From Paractinoplanes brasiliensis (GTDB taxonomy: Bacteria > Actinomycetota > Actinomycetes > Mycobacteriales > Micromonosporaceae): a stretch of DNA of 64,000 nt. The position numbers were made by a program, and so were the translations under genes. The stretch lies in assembly GCF_004362215.1 (NCBI RefSeq), contig NZ_SNWR01000001.1, positions 2,544,001 through 2,608,000 of the forward strand, in the 5' to 3' direction. Each line of letters starts with the position of its first letter. The stretch's first letter is position 1. The notes beneath the pieces are model-generated. The model searched no databases. It worked only from the letters and a program-made list of their open reading frames with translations, and had not been told where the DNA came from. Positions 59,856 to 64,000 of this stretch are shown one piece after another.

Positions 59856-60485
59856 ATGAGCACACCTACGCTTCCCGCCGACGGGTCGTTCATCGAGATG
59901 ACCTCGTACGGCGAAACGCTGCCCGGAGTTCGCGTCGTGCAGACCGCCGGCCCGGTCCTCACGCTCTCGCTGGCCCTCGACAACATGCCACCGGCCGACT
60001 CGACGGTGACGCTGCGCTGGGCCACCGCCCCGCGCGGCCGCTACGCCTCCCTCGCGAACGTGACCGCGATCGACGGCAACCGGGTCGAGGTACGGCTGGC
60101 CGGGGAGGCTTCCCTGGAACAGAGCCGGGACTTCGTACGCGGCGGCGGCGGCGAGCCGGTCGTGCTGATGTTGCCGGAGGGCCCGGCCCAGGGTTTCGTC
60201 CGCGACCTCAGCGAGCGGGCCGTCCGGGCGCAGTTCACCGACGTCGAGGTGCCCCCGGGCACCGAACTGACGCTGCGCATCCAGCTCGGCGACGAGGTGG
60301 TCGAGTTCGCCGCCCAGGCTGTCAAGGTGAGCTCGATGCGCCAGCAGCTGCCGCACCGCGGCCCGATGATCGTCGAGATGGTGGCCGTCTTCGCCGGGGC
60401 CGACGAGCACTCGGCCCGCGTTGTCCGGCGCTATATCATGCGCGAGCAGTTGATGGCACGTGCACGTAGCGCAGCCTCGCAGTAA
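59856..60485 (+). CDS. PilZ-like domain protein
   Basis: A 209-residue cytoplasmic protein. The N-terminal half is a YcgR-like beta domain; the second half has RDFVRGGGGEPVVLM (RxxxR) and VRDLSERAVRAQF, where the usual DxSxxG ends in Ala instead of Gly. These are the c-di-GMP-binding residues, so binding may be weak or lost. It reads away from eno. Given the GGDEF-EAL gene at 19-21 kb, a c-di-GMP connection is possible. No ribosome site is apparent before the ATG. Confidence 0.75.
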   Translation: MSTPTLPADGSFIEMTSYGETLPGVRVVQTAGPVLTLSLALDNMPPADSTVTLRWATAPRGRYASLANVTAIDGNRVEVRLAGEASLEQSRDFVRGGGGEPVVLMLPEGPAQGFVRDLSERAVRAQFTDVEVPPGTELTLRIQLGDEVVEFAAQAVKVSSMRQQLPHRGPMIVEMVAVFAGADEHSARVVRRYIMREQLMARARSAASQ

Positions 60486-60515
60486 CTGGTTTGCCTGGGG
60501 TTGCGGGCATGAGCC

Positions 60516-61199
60516 ATGGTGTCAGACGTGCCCATCGTCTCGCGCCTGACCGCCGCCGGCCTGACCGCGGCGTGCCTGGCGCTGCTCGGCACGGCGGGCT
60601 GCGGTGAGGTCGGCGAGGCGAGCGCGGCCCCGCTGAGCCGCGACTCGCTGATCACCGAGACGGCCGGGCAGCTGGCGACCGGCTCCGGCCTGACATACTC
60701 CGCGAAATACCAGGTCACCGGCGGCGAGATCGCCACCGTGCACCGCGCTCAGCAGCCGTTCCGGGCGTCGTACGTCTATCCCGGCGGCCGCCTGATCGCG
60801 ACCTCGACGGTGACCGTCAGGTGCGCGGGTTCGACCTGCGAGTCGACCGCCGCCGACCCGGCCGCCGCCGCCTCGCTCGACACCGGCCCCCTGATCTCGG
60901 CCGAGGCCGTCCAGGCGATGCTCGCCACAGCCGCGCTCGACCCGGTGGTCGAAACCGCCCAGCACGACACGACGATCGCCGGCCGCCACGCCACCTGCCT
61001 GTCGCTGAGCGGCGTCGACGGCGCCGCGGCCGACGCCTTCGACCTGTGCGTGACCAACGAGGGCGCGCTGGCCAGCTTCACCGCCACCATCGCCGGCAAG
61101 CGCATCGACCAGGCCCTCACGGCCTACCGCGAGGACGTGCCGGACGACGCCTTCCAAGTGCCGCCCACGGCCAGGCTGATCGACAAGTCGACGAAGTAG
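60516..61199 (+). CDS. Putative lipoprotein
   Basis: A 227-residue protein with a lipoprotein signal (LTAACLALLGTAGCGEV, lipobox Cys at about residue 29), then a mostly beta domain containing Cys pairs VRCAGSTCES and ATCLSL...DLCVTNEG. Similar to LppX/LprG-type folds only in outline; I do not claim the family. It may carry a lipid or interact with the sigma factor regulon because the sigma gene follows by 48 bp. No binding motif assigned. Confidence 0.78.
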   Translation: MVSDVPIVSRLTAAGLTAACLALLGTAGCGEVGEASAAPLSRDSLITETAGQLATGSGLTYSAKYQVTGGEIATVHRAQQPFRASYVYPGGRLIATSTVTVRCAGSTCESTAADPAAAASLDTGPLISAEAVQAMLATAALDPVVETAQHDTTIAGRHATCLSLSGVDGAAADAFDLCVTNEGALASFTATIAGKRIDQALTAYREDVPDDAFQVPPTARLIDKSTK

Positions 61200-61247
61200 C
61201 GAACCTTTCGCAGGTCCCTCCCGACTGAACTCTGCAGGGAGGTGCAC

Positions 61248-61994
61248 ATGACCGACGAATTGGTGGTCGTCCGCTGTCAGCTGGGCGAACGCGACGCCTT
61301 CGCGGAACTGGTCCGCACATGGCACGGCCCGGTCGAGCGATACGTGACCCGGATGCTCGGCCGCGGTGACGACGACGTGGTGCAGGAGGTCTGGCTGGCG
61401 GTCGTCAAAGGGCTGCCCCGGCTGCGGGAACCGGGACGTTTCGCGCCCTGGCTGTTCACGATCGCCCGCCGGGCCGTGATGAACCGCCTTCGCGAGGCCT
61501 ACGCGAGCCCTTCCTCGCCGTCGCTCTCGCCATCGTCGCCGCCGCGGTCATCGCCATCGTCGCCGCCGCCGTCATCGCCATCGTCGCCGCCGCCGTCATC
61601 GCCGTCATCGCCGTCACCCTCGCCGTCGTCGTCACCCTCGCCGTCGCCGTCGCCGTCCTCGTCGCCCTCGCCCTCGCGGCCGTCATCGTCGCCCTCGTCC
61701 GGGGCGGCCTTGCCGGGCACGCCCTTGCCGAGGGCGTCCTTGTCGGGGGCGCCTTCACCTGGGAGCGCTTACGACGACATCTCGGCGGTGATCGACCGGG
61801 AGGTGATCGCGGGGGCGCTGGCGGCGTTGCCGCCCCCGGAACGCGAGGTGCTGCTGCTCTTCCACCTCGAGGACCAGCCGCTGGACGTCTGCGCGCAGAT
61901 CTGCGGGGTGCCGGTCGGCACGATCAAGTCGCGGCTGCACCGGGCCCGGCGGCTGCTTCGGGAGGAACTGACACGAGAGGGGTACGAGGCATGA
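61248..61994 (+). CDS. ECF-type sigma factor with long Ser/Pro linker
   Basis: A 248-residue sigma factor. Region 2 spans about residues 10-85 (FAELVRTWHGPVERYVTRML, DDDVVQEVWLAVVKGLPRLR, PWLFTIARRAVMNRLREAY) and region 4 is at the end (REVLLLFHLEDQPLDVCAQICGVPVGTIKSRLHRARRLL). Between them lie about 85 residues of Ser/Pro repeats, far longer than the usual short linker. ATG with AGGGAGG. The last codons overlap the next gene by four bases, which encodes a membrane protein that could be the anti-sigma factor. Confidence 0.88.
   Translation: MTDELVVVRCQLGERDAFAELVRTWHGPVERYVTRMLGRGDDDVVQEVWLAVVKGLPRLREPGRFAPWLFTIARRAVMNRLREAYASPSSPSLSPSSPPRSSPSSPPPSSPSSPPPSSPSSPSPSPSSSPSPSPSPSSSPSPSRPSSSPSSGAALPGTPLPRASLSGAPSPGSAYDDISAVIDREVIAGALAALPPPEREVLLLFHLEDQPLDVCAQICGVPVGTIKSRLHRARRLLREELTREGYEA
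61505..61755 (+). repeat. Microsatellite-like coding repeat in the sigma gene
   Basis: Imperfect TCGCCATCG/TCGCCGCCG units repeat through the linker and keep the frame, encoding Ser/Pro runs. Several tandem copies of a 24-base block are nearly identical. The repeat is a candidate site of slippage that would change linker length without breaking frame. Confidence 0.8.
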
Positions 61995-62431
61995 CACCGG
62001 AGGACGTGCTGGGACGACTCGACGCTCGGCTGTCGCCGGTGCGCCGGATCGCGTACGTGGTGGCGGCCCTGACCGGCTTCGTCGGCAGCGCGCTGATCGC
62101 ACTGTTGTGGGCGACCGAGCCCGCGCTCCCGACCCGTACGGGCGTGGCCTTCGCCGTCCTGATCGCCATCGGGCTGAGCTGGACGGTGGTCGGCTTGTGG
62201 GCGATCACCCGCCGGACACCGCTGTACGCGCGTGACCGTGTGGTGGCGGGCATGCTGGCCCTGGCCGCGTGGGCCGTGTTCACGCTCGGCGCCGTGATCG
62301 TGGCGCCCCCCGTACGGCCGTGGTTGATCGCCGTCATCGGCGCACTCGGCCTCGCGGCGGTGACCAACCTGCTCACGGCGCTGCGCAAACGTTCCACCCT
62401 GCTGCGCCGCAAAGCCGAACTCGGCGGCTGA
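61991..62431 (+). CDS. Membrane protein coupled to the sigma factor
   Basis: A 146-residue protein with four hydrophobic segments (IAYVVAALTGFVGSALIALLWA, TGVAFAVLIAIGLSWTVVGLWAI, VAGMLALAAWAVFTLGAVIVA, PWLIAVIGALGLAAVTNLLTAL) and short cytoplasmic ends. The start overlaps the sigma stop by four bases (ATGA). No zinc motif or obvious sigma-binding domain, so an anti-sigma role is only suggested by the position. Confidence 0.75.
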   Translation: MTPEDVLGRLDARLSPVRRIAYVVAALTGFVGSALIALLWATEPALPTRTGVAFAVLIAIGLSWTVVGLWAITRRTPLYARDRVVAGMLALAAWAVFTLGAVIVAPPVRPWLIAVIGALGLAAVTNLLTALRKRSTLLRRKAELGG

Positions 62432-62710
62432 CCGCCAGCAACCCGCCCGGCCCGGGGCACGGTCATCAGTCCCGCAGCCCTGCCCCCGGCCGGCGCGGCT
62501 CATCAGCTTCCACAGTTCCGCCCAGCTCGGCTCGTCGGCCTCACAGCCGCACCGCACAGCTCATCGGCCCTTACGCAGCCCGCCCCGTCAGCGCAGCTCG
62601 GCCAATCCGCACCCAACGCCACCCCTCCCGCGCCCCTGCCGTACGGCGCGCCGACCCCTATTGCCTACGTGGCCCGGTGGCGCACATCAGGGGTGGGCGG
62701 TGTGGGCTGG
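62432..62710. other. Intergenic stretch without a gene
   Basis: Proline/alanine-rich open frames occur on the plus strand but lack start context and look accidental. The stretch ends at the stop codon of the convergent DUF885 gene. I found no hairpin with a T-run, no repeat and no tRNA. Confidence 0.4.
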
Positions 62711-64000
62711 TCAGACGCCGAGGAGGGTGCGGAGGTGGCGTGGGGGTGGGGAGCCGTGGGCGAGCATGGCGTCGTGCCAGGCCTTGGGGGTGGCGCCGAA
62801 GGGGCGGGCCGCGGCGATGGCGGCGACCTCGGTGTAGCCGACGAAGTAGGTCGAGAGCTGGGTTGAGGTGAGCAGGGCGCGGCGCCACTTTCCGGCGGCC
62901 TCGCCTTCCTCCTGGAAGCCGCCGCCGGTCATCAGGGCCATGGCATCGGCCTCGGGCAGGTCGTCGCAGTGGACGAGCTGGTCGATGATCGCGTTGAGGC
63001 TCATGCGCAGCTGCATCTTGAGCTGCTGCAGACGCACCGGCAGGCCGCCGAATCCGAGGTCGGCCATCGCTTCCTCGGAGTAGACGGCCCAGCCCTCGAC
63101 GAACGGGCCGGACCAGCCGAGCGCGCGCACCCTGGTCGCAGCCCGGAAACGCCGGGAGTGGGCGAGCTGCAGGAAGTGGCCGGGCATCGCCTCGTGCACG
63201 GTGAGGTCGCGAAGCATGTGGTCGTTGTACTCGCGGTAGAACGACTCGACCCGCTCGGCCGGCCAGTCGGACGGGGTCGGCGAGATGCAGTAGAACGTCG
63301 GCACGTCGGCGGTTTCGAGCGGGCCGGGCGGGTCGCAATAGGCCACGGCGACGCCGCGGGCGAACTCCGGCATCTCCTCGATCACGCACGGGTCGTCGAT
63401 CAGCGACACGATGTCGTGCTTGCGGACGAACTCTGTCGCCTCCCGCATCGTGACCTGCGCCAGGCCGACGATCGTGTCGTTGGCCGGATGCTGCTCGCCG
63501 AGCATGTCGAGGGCCTGGCGGACCGTCTCGGCGGTGGCCGGACCGCCGGTCAGCTCGGCAGCCGCCTCACGCAGGCGCTCGCTGACCCGTTCGAAGTTGG
63601 CCCCGGCGCGTGACAACACCTCGGCCGCGGGCAACTCGGTGTCGAGCGTGTGCCAGAGCCGAGCCTCCCACAGGGGGCGGCCCAGACGCGGATCACGGCC
63701 GGGCTCGCCGCTGTCGATCAGGCCGCGCAGCCAGCCGTCGAACTCGTCGAGGGCCTTGAGCGCGGCCGCCGACGACGGCTCGAGGGCGCTGCGCATGCCG
63801 GGTTCCTGCTCGATGAGGGCGGGCAGGTCATCGCGGATCAGCGCGGCCGTGCCGGCGAACTGGCCGATCGCCGTCTCGGCGTGGATGCGCGGCACGTCAC
63901 GCAGCACGGCCCGAGCCGTGGCCAGCGCGTCGGGAATCGCCGCGAGCCGGCCGCCGAGGCCGGCCAGGCGTTCCTCGGCGGGGGCGAACTGGCGCGAGAT
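62711..64000 (-). CDS. DUF885 family metallopeptidase-like protein (partial)
   Basis: At least 430 residues, open at the window edge (the frame continues with GGRLAAIPDALATARAVLRD upstream). The zinc-type motif HEAMPGHFLQLAHS is in the centre; GWSGPFVEGWAVYSEEAMADLGF with a Glu and the RMSLNAIIDQLVHCDDLPEADAM region complete the DUF885 fold. The family includes peptidases but the substrate is unknown. The N-terminus lies beyond the window. Confidence 0.9.
   Translation of the reverse strand: MSRQFAPAEERLAGLGGRLAAIPDALATARAVLRDVPRIHAETAIGQFAGTAALIRDDLPALIEQEPGMRSALEPSSAAALKALDEFDGWLRGLIDSGEPGRDPRLGRPLWEARLWHTLDTELPAAEVLSRAGANFERVSERLREAAAELTGGPATAETVRQALDMLGEQHPANDTIVGLAQVTMREATEFVRKHDIVSLIDDPCVIEEMPEFARGVAVAYCDPPGPLETADVPTFYCISPTPSDWPAERVESFYREYNDHMLRDLTVHEAMPGHFLQLAHSRRFRAATRVRALGWSGPFVEGWAVYSEEAMADLGFGGLPVRLQQLKMQLRMSLNAIIDQLVHCDDLPEADAMALMTGGGFQEEGEAAGKWRRALLTSTQLSTYFVGYTEVAAIAAARPFGATPKAWHDAMLAHGSPPPRHLRTLLGV

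Overview
The window looks like a chromosomal segment of a high-GC, spore-forming type actinobacterium, most probably a member of the Micromonosporaceae (Actinoplanes or a relative). The signs are strong G/C bias at third codon positions, many GTG starts, four-base GTGA/ATGA overlaps between genes, a mycothiol S-conjugate amidase, a single tRNA-Leu(UAA) of the bldA kind, and actinobacterial families (DUF501, DUF4307, LppU/SCO3897-like, SCO7613-like). The genus is an inference; no rRNA is present to settle it.

Layout. 1-4 kb: the N-terminus of a helix-turn-helix protein (probably an N-6 DNA methylase), a perfect 20-bp palindrome, a membrane-anchored repeat protein, and a two-gene module of an SMC/RloC-like ATPase with a CPVC hook plus a small helical protein. 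This is the best candidate for an undescribed (defence-type) system. 4-12 kb: acyl-CoA dehydrogenase, UDP-glucose dehydrogenase family enzyme, and a giant polytopic membrane protein. 12-15 kb: NIPSNAP, acetyltransferase, methyltransferase, a broken CdiA-CT-like toxin and a glutaredoxin-like membrane protein. 15-19 kb: purE-purK and a YyaL-type thioredoxin-fold protein. 19-24 kb: a GGDEF-EAL membrane protein preceded by an overlapping 27-codon sORF, mca, DUF4307 and greA. 24-30 kb: ilvA, an amidase, metB, a HIT protein, msrA and a PIN-domain toxin-antitoxin pair. 30-37 kb: a polyphosphate module (CYTH-CHAD and PPK2), a structured leader before rnz, an acetyltransferase, and an HtrA-like protease whose 3' end is tandemly triplicated. 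37-46 kb: TPM protein, a 34-bp minisatellite, CBS, DUF1232, two tandem SGNH hydrolases, thiolase and a Bax-inhibitor-1 protein. 46-52 kb: tRNA-Leu(UAA), type II NADH dehydrogenase, and a DUF4129-MoxR-DUF58 operon. 52-58 kb: uracil-DNA glycosylase, two LppU-like paralogues, a HAAS/PadR pair, a frameshifted ppx/gppA, an argA-like gene, DUF501 and ftsB. 58-64 kb: eno, a PilZ-like protein, a lipoprotein, a sigma factor with an extreme Ser/Pro linker, and a DUF885 protein running off the end.

Themes. Sulfur and redox metabolism is scattered but coherent: cystathionine gamma-synthase and beta-synthase, mycothiol amidase, MsrA and glutaredoxin-like protein. Polyphosphate genes are present, but the exopolyphosphatase-like gene carries a one-base frameshift. 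Several promoters place a -10 hexamer 6-8 nt before the start codon, which predicts leaderless mRNAs; two of them overlap each other between metB and the HIT gene. Short tandem duplications recur in intergenic DNA (80-bp, 53-bp, 34-bp and 16-bp units). All calls rest on reading the sequence and on family knowledge; no database search was run.
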